Positions 48,947 to 57,474 are shown, counted from the stretch's first letter. The stretch is DNA of 64,000 bases from CAVPLM01 sp963713545 (GCA_963713545.1 CAVQME010000003.1:36902-100901); one strand, 5' to 3'. Translations and numbers: made by a program. The notes: generated from the sequence alone by a model not told the origin.

Positions 48947-51484
48947 TCAGGCGACCAGGGCGATGGAATCTTTGGGGCATGCGTCGACGCAAGCGCCGCA
49001 GCCGACGCAGCGGTCGACGATGATGTAGTGGGCGTTCTTGCGCTCTCCCACGATGGCGCCGGCCGGACAGGCCTTCTTGCAGGCCATGCACCCGATGCAG
49101 GTGGCCTGGTCGACCCCGTAGGTACGGAGCCCCTGGCAGACCCCGGCCGGACACCGGTCTTCCATGATGTGGGCTTCGTACTCGTCGCGGAAGAAGCGCA
49201 GCGTGGAGAGCACGGGATTGGCGGCCGACTGGCCCAGGCCGCAAAGCGAGGTGTCCTTGATCGTCTCGGCCAGCTCTTCCAGATGGAGCAGACCGCGGAA
49301 GCGCTCCAACTGGCGGATCTCGTCGCCGACGGGGCGCTCGGTGAGCGCCGTTAGGATCTCGTGCATGCGGGTGGTTCCTTCCCGACAGGGAGCGCACTTC
49401 CCGCAGGACTCGTTGCGGATGAACTCCATGAAGTACTTGGCCACGTCGACCATGCAGCTGCGCTCGTCCATGACCACCATGCCGCCCGAGCCCATCATGG
49501 CACCCAGTTCCTGCAGCTTGCCGTAGTCGGTGGGCACGTCCAGGAACTGCTCAGGGATGCAGCCTCCGCTGGGGCCGCCGATCTGCACCGCCTTGATCTG
49601 ATGACCTTCCGGTGCTCCACCCCCGATGGTGTAGACCACCTCGCGCAACGGGATCCCCACCGGCACCTCGACGAGGCCGGTGTTCCGGACCCGGCCGCTC
49701 AGGGCGAAGACTTTCGTTCCGGCGGCATCGCCGATTCCCAGGTCGCGGAACCATTCTGGCCCGTTGCGCACTATGCCGGGGATGTTGGCCAGGGTCTCGA
49801 CGTTGTTGAGCACGGTGGGCATGCCGTGGAGGCCGGCGACCGCCGGGTACGGCGGTCGCGGCCGGGGCATCCCCCGTCCGCCTTCGATGCTGGCAAGGAT
49901 AGCGGTCTCCTCTCCGCAGACGAAAGCCCCGGCGCCCTGCTTGATGGTGATGTCGAAGTCGGTGAGGCTGCCGAAGATGTTGGTCCCGAGGAGTCCGGCC
50001 GCCCGGCACTGGGCGATAGCGTCCTGCAGGCGCTCGATGGCCAGCGGGTACTCAGCCCTGCAGTAGACGTAGCCCTTGGTAGCGCCGATGGCGTACGCGG
50101 CGATGAGCATACCTTCGACCACTCGGAAAGGGTCGCCCTCCAGGATGGCGCGGTCCATGAAGGCTCCGGGGTCGCCCTCATCGGCGTTGCAGATGAGGTA
50201 CTTCTGGGCGGCAGGGGTACCAAGGGCGATCTTCCACTTCTGCCCGGTGGGGAAGCCGGCGCCACCCCGTCCACGAAGCCCAGACTGGATCACCAGGTCG
50301 CACAATTCCTCTCGGGTCATGGTGGTGAGCGCCCGGGCCGCGGCGGCGAAGCCGCCGGCGGCCAACGCCGAATCGAGGGAGGCGGGGTCCACCAGGCCGC
50401 AGTTGTCCAGAACCACACGGGTCTGCCGGCTGAAGAACGGAGTGTCGGCGACCAGGGGCACGTCGTCGTAGCCGGGTGCTTCGCCGTAGCGGCCGTAGAG
50501 GAAGCGGTTACGGGACTCGCCCTTCTCGAACACGGTCTCCAGGAATTCGTCGACGTTGTCGGGGCTCAGGTCGCAATACGAGAGGCGGATGCCGTCACCG
50601 TTCAAGACGTCGGCGAACACCTCGCGCTGACAGTAGCCCACGCACCCGACCTCGACCACCGTCACCAGTAGCGAGCGTTCTTCGAGATAGGCTCGAGTCT
50701 TCTCCAAGATGCGGAGCGCGCCGTTGGCGCGACCGCAGGTCCCCGCCCCCACGAACAGCACGCTGCCCTCTCCCGCCCGGCGCGCGCGCTCCAGCCGGTC
50801 GCCCCGGACTTGGCGGCAGGCGTCGTCGTCGTGGCAGATAGGTCCGTGGTCGACGCAGGCGATCACGTCGCGGCAGGGCTGGTCGGCGTCATGGGTGCAA
50901 CGGTCGCAGCAGGGGGCGATGAGTGCGCTCTCTGTCATGATGCGCCCCAAGATTCCGATGGCGCCGCGTCCGCCGCCGGGCGCCAGGCCGGGCGCCGCTG
51001 CGCCGGTCGCCATCATAGCCGGTTGGGCGGGGTGCTCGACGAGCCCGTCGAGAAGCGCGTCCAGCTTCTCCACGGTGAGGTGACCGTAGAATTCGCCGTC
51101 CAGCTTCATCACTGGAGCGATGGAACAGGCTCCCAGGCAGGCGACGTTGATCACCGAGAATCGTCCGTCGGCGGAGTTGCCGTCGGGGCGTAGCTTCAGG
51201 CGGCGCTGCAAGTGCTGGGCCAGGGTCAGGCTCTGCTTGACGTGGCAGGCGGTTCCCCGGCACACTTCTATGACGTGCTCGCCCAGGGGAGCGAAGCGGA
51301 ACTGGTTATAGAAGGTCGCTACCCCGTAGACCCGGCTCACTGGGGTGTCCAGGGCGGCGGCCAGCTCGTTCATGGCGCTATGCGAGACAAAGCCCTCACG
51401 CGCCTGGATCTCCTGAAGCAACGGTATGAGTTGCTCGCGCGAGAGGTCCGCCCGCTCGGCCAGGATCGTTTGCACACAACTCAC
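48947..51484 (-). CDS. hydB: Fused HydC-HydB (NuoE-NuoF-like) flavoprotein of the [FeFe]-hydrogenase
   Basis: GTG 51484 is preferred because AGGAGG sits 7 bases before. The alternative GTG at 51490 is only one base after the site. Residues 1-150 form a NuoE/HydC thioredoxin-like 2Fe-2S domain with ligands near Cys 75, 80, 116 and 120. After a Gly-rich linker comes a segment with seven Cys (about 192-223) of unknown role. A second thioredoxin-like domain (GTCGRANG, GCVGYC) follows. The FMN/NADH-binding NuoF domain has GRGGAGFPTGQKW and ADEGDPGAF, with the N3 cluster ESCGKCAPCREG. Two C-terminal ferredoxin clusters complete it. HydC and HydB are normally separate proteins. It would take electrons from or pass them to NAD(H). 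Confidence 0.9.
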   Translation of the reverse strand: MSCVQTILAERADLSREQLIPLLQEIQAREGFVSHSAMNELAAALDTPVSRVYGVATFYNQFRFAPLGEHVIEVCRGTACHVKQSLTLAQHLQRRLKLRPDGNSADGRFSVINVACLGACSIAPVMKLDGEFYGHLTVEKLDALLDGLVEHPAQPAMMATGAAAPGLAPGGGRGAIGILGRIMTESALIAPCCDRCTHDADQPCRDVIACVDHGPICHDDDACRQVRGDRLERARRAGEGSVLFVGAGTCGRANGALRILEKTRAYLEERSLLVTVVEVGCVGYCQREVFADVLNGDGIRLSYCDLSPDNVDEFLETVFEKGESRNRFLYGRYGEAPGYDDVPLVADTPFFSRQTRVVLDNCGLVDPASLDSALAAGGFAAAARALTTMTREELCDLVIQSGLRGRGGAGFPTGQKWKIALGTPAAQKYLICNADEGDPGAFMDRAILEGDPFRVVEGMLIAAYAIGATKGYVYCRAEYPLAIERLQDAIAQCRAAGLLGTNIFGSLTDFDITIKQGAGAFVCGEETAILASIEGGRGMPRPRPPYPAVAGLHGMPTVLNNVETLANIPGIVRNGPEWFRDLGIGDAAGTKVFALSGRVRNTGLVEVPVGIPLREVVYTIGGGAPEGHQIKAVQIGGPSGGCIPEQFLDVPTDYGKLQELGAMMGSGGMVVMDERSCMVDVAKYFMEFIRNESCGKCAPCREGTTRMHEILTALTERPVGDEIRQLERFRGLLHLEELAETIKDTSLCGLGQSAANPVLSTLRFFRDEYEAHIMEDRCPAGVCQGLRTYGVDQATCIGCMACKKACPAGAIVGERKNAHYIIVDRCVGCGACVDACPKDSIALVA

Positions 51485-51486
51485 CT

Positions 51487-51936
51487 TCACGCCTCCTCGA
51501 CGGGCCAGGGCCTACGCCCGGTCTCGGTCTGCTCGAGCAGCACCTCTATGCGCTGGGCCAGTTCCGCCAAGCGGACCGGCTTCTGCATGAAGGTCTCCGC
51601 CGGCCAGTCCTGTCCCATGAGGGAGGCGAGCACCTTCTCCCGGACGTCTTCCTGCACGTTGAAGCCGGAGAGCATGACGATGGGTATGTCGCGGGTAGGG
51701 CCGTCGGTCTTGAGCGCGCTGGCGAAGATCATCCCCTCCTCGTCGTAGTCCATCATCACGTCGAGCACGATAAGGTCCGGTCTGCTCTCGAGGATGCGCG
51801 CGTAGGCCTCTTTGCCGTTGTGGGCCGTGGCTACCTCGTAAGCGCGCGCCTTGAGGTAGGCCTCCATCGAGGCCACCAGGTCGCGGTCGTCGTCGACCAG
51901 GAGTATCTTCTTTGCAACGGCGTTGTCAGTCCCCAT
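51487..51936 (-). CDS. Single-domain response regulator of the hydrogenase cluster (first)
   Basis: The 149-residue receiver protein has GGGAGG 5 bases before its ATG. It carries VDDDRDL, phosphoacceptor Asp 59 (LIVLDVMMDYDEEG) and Lys in MQKPVR. Like the second regulator in this operon it has no DNA-binding domain. It sits between rex and the HydCB gene, with its stop next to the HydCB start, and 36 bases after rex. It may be phosphorylated by the hydrogenase-like kinase. The effect on the enzyme or on gene expression is unknown. Confidence 0.8.
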   Translation of the reverse strand: MGTDNAVAKKILLVDDDRDLVASMEAYLKARAYEVATAHNGKEAYARILESRPDLIVLDVMMDYDEEGMIFASALKTDGPTRDIPIVMLSGFNVQEDVREKVLASLMGQDWPAETFMQKPVRLAELAQRIEVLLEQTETGRRPWPVEEA

Positions 51937-51972
51937 GTCGTCCTCCCTTGGAACGATCTGCCTGTTCTTTGC

Positions 51973-52695
51973 TCATGCCTTTTCTCGCTTGTTGAGGAAG
52001 GAGAGCTTCTCGAGCTTAGCGGAGATATCTATGTGCTCCACGAAGCACTCCTTGGGAGCCATGACCCGCTTTGGAACGAAGTTGAGGAAGGAGCGAACGC
52101 CGACGGCGGCCGCCCGATCGACCACGGCCTGCAGGCCTTCGGGCCTGGAAGCGAGGATGATGATACGGATATCGAATTCGGCGAGGACCTTCTCAAGCTC
52201 GCTGAGCGAGTAGCACCGCCGGCCCGCGAACACCCGCCCTATCTTCTCCGGGTCGACGTCGAAGGCGACAGCGATATGGAAGCCGCGTTCCTCGAAACCT
52301 CGGTAGGTGAGAAGAGCTCTCCCCAGATCGCCCACGCCGACCAGGGCGACAGCCTGTAGGCTATCGGTGCCGACGATCCGGCTGACGGTGCGGCTCATCT
52401 GCTGCACGTCGTACCCGCGGGCGATGTTGCCAAAGCTACCGAAGCTGGCCAGATCCCTGCGGAGCTGGGCGGGAGTGACTCCGACCATGGCAGCGAGCTG
52501 CTGGGAGTGGATCGATTCGACACCCTCGCGTGCCAACTCGTCCAGCATGCGCCGGTACATGCTCAAACGCTCCACCGTGTGCAGCGAGACTGGTCCTTTT
52601 GAGCGCGAAACCCGAGGGGCGCCCTCGGTGGGGCTCTCCAGAGGCAGGGAGCCTCTCTGGTTCTGCCTGCTCTGGTTGTCGCCCTCTGGTGCCAT
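51973..52695 (-). CDS. rex: Redox-sensing transcriptional repressor Rex
   Basis: The 240-residue protein has an N-terminal linker of about 35 residues, a winged helix (YRRMLDELAREGVESI, then SQQLAAMVGVTPAQLRRDL) and a Rossmann domain. NADH binding is visible in VGVGDLGRAL followed by the acidic residue in AFDVDPEKIG. A C-terminal helix mediates dimerisation. Rex binds DNA when NAD+ is high and releases it when NADH rises. A Rex-like operator overlaps its own promoter, so it likely represses itself and the hydrogenase genes that follow in the same direction. Confidence 0.95.
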   Translation of the reverse strand: MAPEGDNQSRQNQRGSLPLESPTEGAPRVSRSKGPVSLHTVERLSMYRRMLDELAREGVESIHSQQLAAMVGVTPAQLRRDLASFGSFGNIARGYDVQQMSRTVSRIVGTDSLQAVALVGVGDLGRALLTYRGFEERGFHIAVAFDVDPEKIGRVFAGRRCYSLSELEKVLAEFDIRIIILASRPEGLQAVVDRAAAVGVRSFLNFVPKRVMAPKECFVEHIDISAKLEKLSFLNKREKA

Positions 52696-52732
52696 CGGTC
52701 GCCCTGTCTACTGTGAACTGTCGCTTCCGTCA

Positions 52733-52750
52733 CAGTGAATTTAATCACAG
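52733..52750. promoter_or_regulatory. Rex operator (TTGTGA-N6-TCACAA type)
   Basis: The 18-base site reads CTGTGA-TTAAAT-TCACTG on the minus strand. It has the GTGA and TCAC arms and 6-base AT-rich spacer of Rex boxes and differs from the consensus at the outer positions. A second half-site-like CTGTGAAC lies at 52711-52718. The operator contains the -10 box of the promoter, so bound Rex would block RNA polymerase. Confidence 0.75.
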
Positions 52751-52767
52751 TACATGGACACCGTCAA
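52739..52767 (-). promoter_or_regulatory. Promoter of the rex-hydrogenase operon
   Basis: On the minus strand, TTGACG (52762-52767) is spaced 17 bases from TTAAAT (52739-52744). This is a good sigma-70-type promoter 44 bases or more upstream of the rex start, with the Rex operator over its -10. Confidence 0.65.
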
Positions 52768-52908
52768 CCGTTTATGTGATGGGTATCTACGGACCAGCCG
52801 ACGAGCGCGGGTGTGGCTGGCGCGACCCCGCGCGAGCGCCTCTCGAGCACGAGCCGGCGGGAGGCGTCCGGCCGAGCTTACCGGCGGATCGGCCGAGGGC
52901 TTAGCGGC

Positions 52909-54399
52909 TTAGGAGAAGTACTTGTCCAGATCGACGTCCGCGAACTGCGAACGCTCGAAGACGTCCTTCATATGCAGTGGCACCGTGCAGTCGAAGATCG
53001 TCTTGCAGGTGATGCCACTGTCCCGCAAGAGGGGATTGAACTCGGGCGTGGCCGAGGGATCAAGAGAGTGCCCGCGCACGCCTGGTATGAAGGTGGTGCA
53101 TAGGTCTCCCTGATAACGGGTGGTCATTGCCCACAGGACGTCGGCCGAGTCGTAGGGGTCGATGTCGTCATCCACCAGGATGACGTGCTTGAGCTCGTAG
53201 AACGCGGCGAAGGCGACCATCGCGGCCTGCCGCTGAAGTCCCTCGTCGGTAGGCCTCCGCTTTTTCACCTGTAGGATGGCCAGATACTTGCCCCCGCCGG
53301 CCGAATGGCAGTAGACGTTCTGGAGAAAGCCGGGTAATGCGTCCTCGACCAGCCGGTAGATACTGGCCTCGGTGGGTAGGCCGGTCAGGGTCACGTGCTC
53401 CTCGCCGGGGCCCACCAGGATCTGGAAGATGGGATCGATACGGTGGGTGATCGCCGTCACTCTCAAGACGGGCAGATGGGTCTGGGCCCTGCCGACGTAG
53501 CCCGGGAACTCGGGCATGGCCCACCCGCTCCCGGTGAGCGCGTCCTCGTCAGCGTACTCTCCGGGCCTGAACTCGCCCTCGAGAACGATCTCGGCCCGAG
53601 CGATGGTCTTGGTGGGTTGCGTCACACAGTCGACCAACTCCACCGGCCGGCCGCGCAGGCCTCCGGCGATGGTCAACTCGTCGAACCCCAGCGGCGTGGT
53701 CGGGGCTTCGAAGGAGGTAGCCACGTAGATGGCCGGATCGAGACCGATGCTCACGGAGACGGGCAGGGGCTTGCCCATCGCCTCGGCTTTGAGCCGGAAC
53801 ACGTCTATGTGCCTACCTGGGGTGAAGCTCACGCTCATGCTGTCAGGCCCGTGGATGCACATGCGGTGGATGGTGACGTCGGAGACCCCGGTCTCGGGGT
53901 CCTCAGCCCGCAGCAGGCCCATGTTGAAGAATACGCCTGTGTCTTTGGTGGTGTTGATGACGGGCGGGATGACCTCGCGGAGGTCGAACGGACGCCTGAT
54001 GACCACGTCCTGACAGGGAGCCTGATCCCCCGGGACGACCACCGGGGGCATCGGCCTCTCGAGACCCTCTAGGAGGTCGAACATCAGCCGTTCCTTGGAG
54101 CTGCCGAGAAGCAGAGCAGTCCGTTCCCGGCTGGCCAAGACGCCCGCGACCACTCTCATGGTGTGGCCCTTGACATTCTCGAACAACATGGCGGGGCCGA
54201 TCTTGGTGGGTGGCGCGGTAGGGGTGCCGGACCCCACTCGGCGGTACACGCCGGTCAGCTCCAGGTAGGGATCGACCTCCACTTTCGTCGAGACGAGTTG
54301 GCCAGGGCGCCGCGACAGAAAATCGAGGGCCGTACGCAGGTCGGTGATGTCGCCTGCCTGTTCGCTCCCCTTGCCGACTGGTGGCCGGGATTCACCCAT
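52909..54399 (-). CDS. UbiD-family prenylated-FMN-dependent decarboxylase
   Basis: The ATG at 54399 (MGESRPP) has AGGAGG 5 bases upstream. The 496-residue product has DLRTALDFLSRRPGQL at its start, as is usual for UbiD. Middle segments include GPAMLFENVKGH, HRMCIHGPD and a late VDDDIDPYDSADVLWA. These give the fold of prFMN-dependent 4-hydroxybenzoate or phenolic-acid decarboxylases. UbiD needs a UbiX prenyltransferase, which is not in this window. The inverted repeat at 54434-54445 lies in its promoter region. A degenerate tandem repeat follows further upstream. Confidence 0.9.
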   Translation of the reverse strand: MGESRPPVGKGSEQAGDITDLRTALDFLSRRPGQLVSTKVEVDPYLELTGVYRRVGSGTPTAPPTKIGPAMLFENVKGHTMRVVAGVLASRERTALLLGSSKERLMFDLLEGLERPMPPVVVPGDQAPCQDVVIRRPFDLREVIPPVINTTKDTGVFFNMGLLRAEDPETGVSDVTIHRMCIHGPDSMSVSFTPGRHIDVFRLKAEAMGKPLPVSVSIGLDPAIYVATSFEAPTTPLGFDELTIAGGLRGRPVELVDCVTQPTKTIARAEIVLEGEFRPGEYADEDALTGSGWAMPEFPGYVGRAQTHLPVLRVTAITHRIDPIFQILVGPGEEHVTLTGLPTEASIYRLVEDALPGFLQNVYCHSAGGGKYLAILQVKKRRPTDEGLQRQAAMVAFAAFYELKHVILVDDDIDPYDSADVLWAMTTRYQGDLCTTFIPGVRGHSLDPSATPEFNPLLRDSGITCKTIFDCTVPLHMKDVFERSQFADVDLDKYFS

Positions 54400-54433
54400 C
54401 GCTACCTCCTGTTGCTCCCGTTGCACTATATCA

Positions 54434-54445
54434 GAATAAATATTC
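54434..54445. repeat. Short inverted repeat upstream of the UbiD gene
   Basis: GAATA and TATTC arms (5 bp) flank two bases, in the only AT-rich part of the region, 35 bases before the UbiD start. It could be a regulator site or part of a promoter. No regulator is linked. Confidence 0.3.
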
Positions 54446-54470
54446 GGTTTGGCAGGGGAATCGTAGGTGT

Positions 54471-54624
54471 CGTGAGCCGCGGGGCTCGTCGGTCGCGGGG
54501 CTCATGGGCCGCGGCGCTCGCCGCTCGCGAAACTCACGGGTCGCGGGCCCTGTGGATCACGCGGCTTGCGGGGCGAGGGCCTTGCGGATCGCGGGGCTCG
54601 CCGGTCGCGCGGGGCTCATGGGCC
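54471..54624. repeat. Degenerate 16-bp tandem repeat
   Basis: Between the UbiD and dehydrogenase genes, about nine imperfect units of 16 bp with consensus near GGCTCGCGGGTCGCGG run from 54483 to 54624. The eighth has a 2-base insertion. A near-identical block of 32-34 bases recurs at 54479-54510 and 54591-54624. Frames across it are open because of its composition and not because it codes. The rest of the 324-base gap (54400-54723) shows no gene. Confidence 0.6.
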
Positions 54625-54723
54625 CCGGGGCCTATGGCTGGGCAGGCTAGAATAGATCTGTGGTCGTCAGTCGCGCGATTCGGCCGGTATGGCGGGTCGC
54701 CGTCCAGAAATACGGGGGACGTC

Positions 54724-55755
54724 ATGGAAGAGGGCAACGGGAAGGTCGACGCCGGCCCGGCGGCTGCGGGAGGCGGAGAGTCTGCGGGGGCCGCCGCGGC
54801 GGTGAGGGGCACGGTTGCGGTGATCGGAGCCGGCAACACCGGGGCGAGCTGGGCCGGTCTGTTCGCGGCGCACGGGTACGCAGTGCGGCTGTTCGACGCA
54901 CAGCCCGGGGCCGCGGCAGCGGCGCTGGAGCGCGCTGCCGCGGCGGCCCGTTTCCTGGTCGCCAAGGGTCTGGCCGAGCCGAAACCGGCCGAGCAAGGCC
55001 TCGCCGGTCTGACGGCCGCCGCCACTCTGGAGGAAGCGGTTGCCGGGGTCCTCATGGTGCAGGAGTGCGTCACTGACAATGTGGCGCTCAAGCGCGGAGT
55101 GTTCGCCGACGTCAGCAAGGCTGCCCCAGAAGATGCGCTGATAGCGACCAGTTCGTCGGGGCTTTCTATCACCGAGATCCAGCAGGGAGCGCATCTACCA
55201 GGACGGACCCTGGCCGCCCACCCTTACAATCCGCCCCACATCGTCCCCCTGGTCGAGTTGGCGCCGGGCGAGTTGACCGACCCGAGCACACTCGAGCGCG
55301 CTAAGGAGTTCTACCTAGGGGTCGGCAAGGAGCCGGTTCTGGTGAGCCGCGACCTTCCCGGCTACATAGCGAACCGCATGTCGGCGGCGCTTTGGCGCGA
55401 GGCGATCGAACTGGTGCGCTCGGGCGTGGCCTCAGTCGAAGACGTGGACAAGGCCATCTGCTATGGCCCCGGTCTCCGCTGGGCGATCATGGGGCCACAT
55501 CTCATCTATCACCTGGGTGGTGGTGGGGCGGGCATACGCGGACATGTGTCGCATCTCACCGGTACCAAGGAAGGGATGCTCCGCGACCTCGCCACCTGGA
55601 CCACGTTCCCCGCCGACACCGCTGATCTGCTGGCTGCGGGCGTGGATGATGAGGCCGGCGGCAAAAGCCTGGCGGAGCTTGAGGTCGAGCGCGACGAGGC
55701 TCTGGCGGCGGTGGTGATGGCACTGAAAGACATCCGGCCACCGCGGCGGGGGTAG
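54724..55755 (+). CDS. 3-hydroxyacyl-CoA dehydrogenase family protein (lambda-crystallin / L-carnitine dehydrogenase-like)
   Basis: ATG 54724 has GGGGGA about 5 bases before. The 343-residue product has an Ala/Gly-rich leader of about 25 residues, then a Rossmann fold with VAVIGAGNTGASWAG. The GxGxxG is kept as GAGNTG. The catalytic segment is HPYNPPHIVPLVEL, with the family His. The C-terminal domain has GPGLRWAIMGP, which marks the lambda-crystallin, L-carnitine and L-gulonate dehydrogenase branch. It oxidises a short 3-hydroxy acid with NAD. It is followed 8 bases later by a glycosyltransferase gene. Confidence 0.8.
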   Translation: MEEGNGKVDAGPAAAGGGESAGAAAAVRGTVAVIGAGNTGASWAGLFAAHGYAVRLFDAQPGAAAAALERAAAAARFLVAKGLAEPKPAEQGLAGLTAAATLEEAVAGVLMVQECVTDNVALKRGVFADVSKAAPEDALIATSSSGLSITEIQQGAHLPGRTLAAHPYNPPHIVPLVELAPGELTDPSTLERAKEFYLGVGKEPVLVSRDLPGYIANRMSAALWREAIELVRSGVASVEDVDKAICYGPGLRWAIMGPHLIYHLGGGGAGIRGHVSHLTGTKEGMLRDLATWTTFPADTADLLAAGVDDEAGGKSLAELEVERDEALAAVVMALKDIRPPRRG

Positions 55756-55763
55756 GACCGGCC

Positions 55764-56708
55764 ATGGCTTCTGCCGCGGCAGAGAATTGGGGCGCTGACT
55801 GTCCGCAGGGTGAGAGCGGCCCCGCGGCCGATCCCACCCCAGCGACGTCTGGAGGTGCTCCCACACCCTGGACCGGAACGGGCTCTGGCGCTGCCCCCTC
55901 CCTGGAAGCGGTCCTCGGCGTCGATCTCGGTGTTGTTATGGCCATCGTTCCTGCGCATGACGAGGCGCCGCGGGTGGCCGCTGTTGTTCGCGGTCTGATC
56001 GAGCAAGGCCTGCCCGTCCTGGTCGTAGACGACGGTTCTACCGACGGTACCGGCGACGTCGCCAGGGAGGCCGGCGCCCGCGTCCTCCGACTGGAACCAA
56101 ACCAAGGTAAGGGGGCCGCGCTCAAAGCCGGGTTCCGGCTGGCGCTCGGCGAATCGTCAGACGCCGGACCGGGCGCCCCCGCGGCCGCGCCGCTGGCGGC
56201 CGCCGTCTCGTCGACGAGCGCCGTAGCGCCGACGATGGTCGCCCGCTGGGACGCCATCCTCACGCTCGACGGCGACGGACAGCACGACCCGGCCGAGGTC
56301 CCCGCTTTTCTGAAGGCCTGGGGTGAGAGCGGCGCCGACCTAGTGGTCGGCGCCCGCGACTACCGGCAGATGCCACCTGTGCGTTGGTTCACCAATACGG
56401 TGAGCCGCCGCCTCTTCTCCTGGGCCTTGGGAGAGACGATCCGGGACAACCAGTCCGGCTACCGGCTGCATAGCCGCCGCCTGGCCGAGATAGTCCTGGC
56501 CAGTCCCGAGCAGGGCTTCGCCTTCGAGGTGGAGGAGATCGCCATCTGCGTCGGTCGCGGATACAAGCTGTCTTGGGTACCGATCCAGACCATTTACGGG
56601 ACCGAGAAGAGCGACATCAAGCCATGGTCCCACTTTGTCAGCTTTCTCCGGGTCACGCGGCGGGCCCGGAGGCGCATGCGGGAGGAACGAGGACGCGTCC
56701 CTATCTGA
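55764..56708 (+). CDS. Family 2 glycosyltransferase with N-terminal and internal Ala/Pro-rich segments
   Basis: The 314-residue protein has a disordered Ala/Pro/Gly leader of about 55 residues, then the GT-A fold. VMAIVPAHDEAPRVAAVV and VVDDGSTDGTGDVA bind the nucleotide sugar, and LDGDGQHDP is the DXD-like motif. A GARDYR and NQSGYRLHSRR region completes it. An Ala-rich insert (about residues 130-155) splits the fold between strands. There is no membrane helix. GT2 relatives with this layout transfer sugars to dolichyl or polyprenyl phosphate. The last bases overlap the convergent CHRD gene. Confidence 0.8.
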   Translation: MASAAAENWGADCPQGESGPAADPTPATSGGAPTPWTGTGSGAAPSLEAVLGVDLGVVMAIVPAHDEAPRVAAVVRGLIEQGLPVLVVDDGSTDGTGDVAREAGARVLRLEPNQGKGAALKAGFRLALGESSDAGPGAPAAAPLAAAVSSTSAVAPTMVARWDAILTLDGDGQHDPAEVPAFLKAWGESGADLVVGARDYRQMPPVRWFTNTVSRRLFSWALGETIRDNQSGYRLHSRRLAEIVLASPEQGFAFEVEEIAICVGRGYKLSWVPIQTIYGTEKSDIKPWSHFVSFLRVTRRARRRMREERGRVPI

Positions 56709-57309
56709 TCTGCCCCCGTATGGCATCCACCGGATGTGACTTGTTGCCCACGCTCACGTAGGCCTTGCCCTCTTTGACAAGGGCGATGAGGTCGCCGACG
56801 GCAAGGCCGGCAAGAGTCCCAGTAAGGTCGGCGTCCTCGATGGTCCCAGAAGCCAGCTCACCGTGCTTCTCTCCCTCCACAGTCGGGCCGGCAAACAGCG
56901 TGTAGACGGCGGTCCCGTTCGTGCCCGCGGAGCCCTCGTAGATGGCGGCCGACGTGGTGTCCAGGAGGCCATCTACCTCGAGAACAAAGGTAAGAGCCGG
57001 TACCTCCGGGTCGTAGGTGAGGGTCAGGGTCCCGGTGGACTCGGTATTGACCGGCGGCACCGATTCATCGCCCGTGAGCAATGCCATGTAGGTAGCGGCG
57101 ATCAGGCTGGTGGATGTTGTCTCGGAGCTTTCCGTGGAGGTGGTGCCCGGCTCTTCTGAGCCGCCTGAGAAGACCACCACCAGCACGACGACCAGGATTA
57201 TCAGGCCGAGCACGAAAGCCCCGAGCACGAGCCGGCGTCTGTAGATCTGTTGCGCCCGGCGCTGGTGCGCTCGGTCGATCGCCGACGGGTCGCGTGATTC
57301 CGGTTCCAT
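56701..57309 (-). CDS. Membrane-anchored CHRD-domain protein
   Basis: The ATG at 57309 (MEPESRD) has GGAGAGG about 6 bases upstream. A GTG two codons earlier is less likely. The 202-residue product has a short basic N-terminus, a transmembrane helix (VLGAFVLGLIILVVVLVVVF) and a Ser/Thr-rich spacer. A C-terminal CHRD domain of about 115 residues follows, with MALLTGDESVPPVNTESTGT and DLIALVKEGKAYVSVGN. CHRD domains are of unknown function and occur in extracellular proteins. The outward side is likely the C-terminus. It is convergent with the glycosyltransferase gene. Confidence 0.75.
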   Translation of the reverse strand: MEPESRDPSAIDRAHQRRAQQIYRRRLVLGAFVLGLIILVVVLVVVFSGGSEEPGTTSTESSETTSTSLIAATYMALLTGDESVPPVNTESTGTLTLTYDPEVPALTFVLEVDGLLDTTSAAIYEGSAGTNGTAVYTLFAGPTVEGEKHGELASGTIEDADLTGTLAGLAVGDLIALVKEGKAYVSVGNKSHPVDAIRGQIR

Positions 57310-57377
57310 GTGCACCTCTCCGTAGATCGGTAACGATATCGGACCGGGACGGGCGTAGTCTACCCAATCGCCCTTTG

Positions 57378-57383
57378 TATAAT
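57378..57383 (+). promoter_or_regulatory. Candidate -10 element before the nitroreductase gene
   Basis: A perfect TATAAT lies 92 bases before the GTG at 57475, but no -35 box of note is found 16-18 bases upstream. It is offered only as a lead. Confidence 0.35.
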
Positions 57384-57474
57384 GCCTCTGGCGGGCAGTC
57401 TCGGCAAGGGCTTCGGTCCGCGCGAGCTAGATGAGTGATCGAGCAACCACAGGCCTCAGGCAAGGAGAATGATC

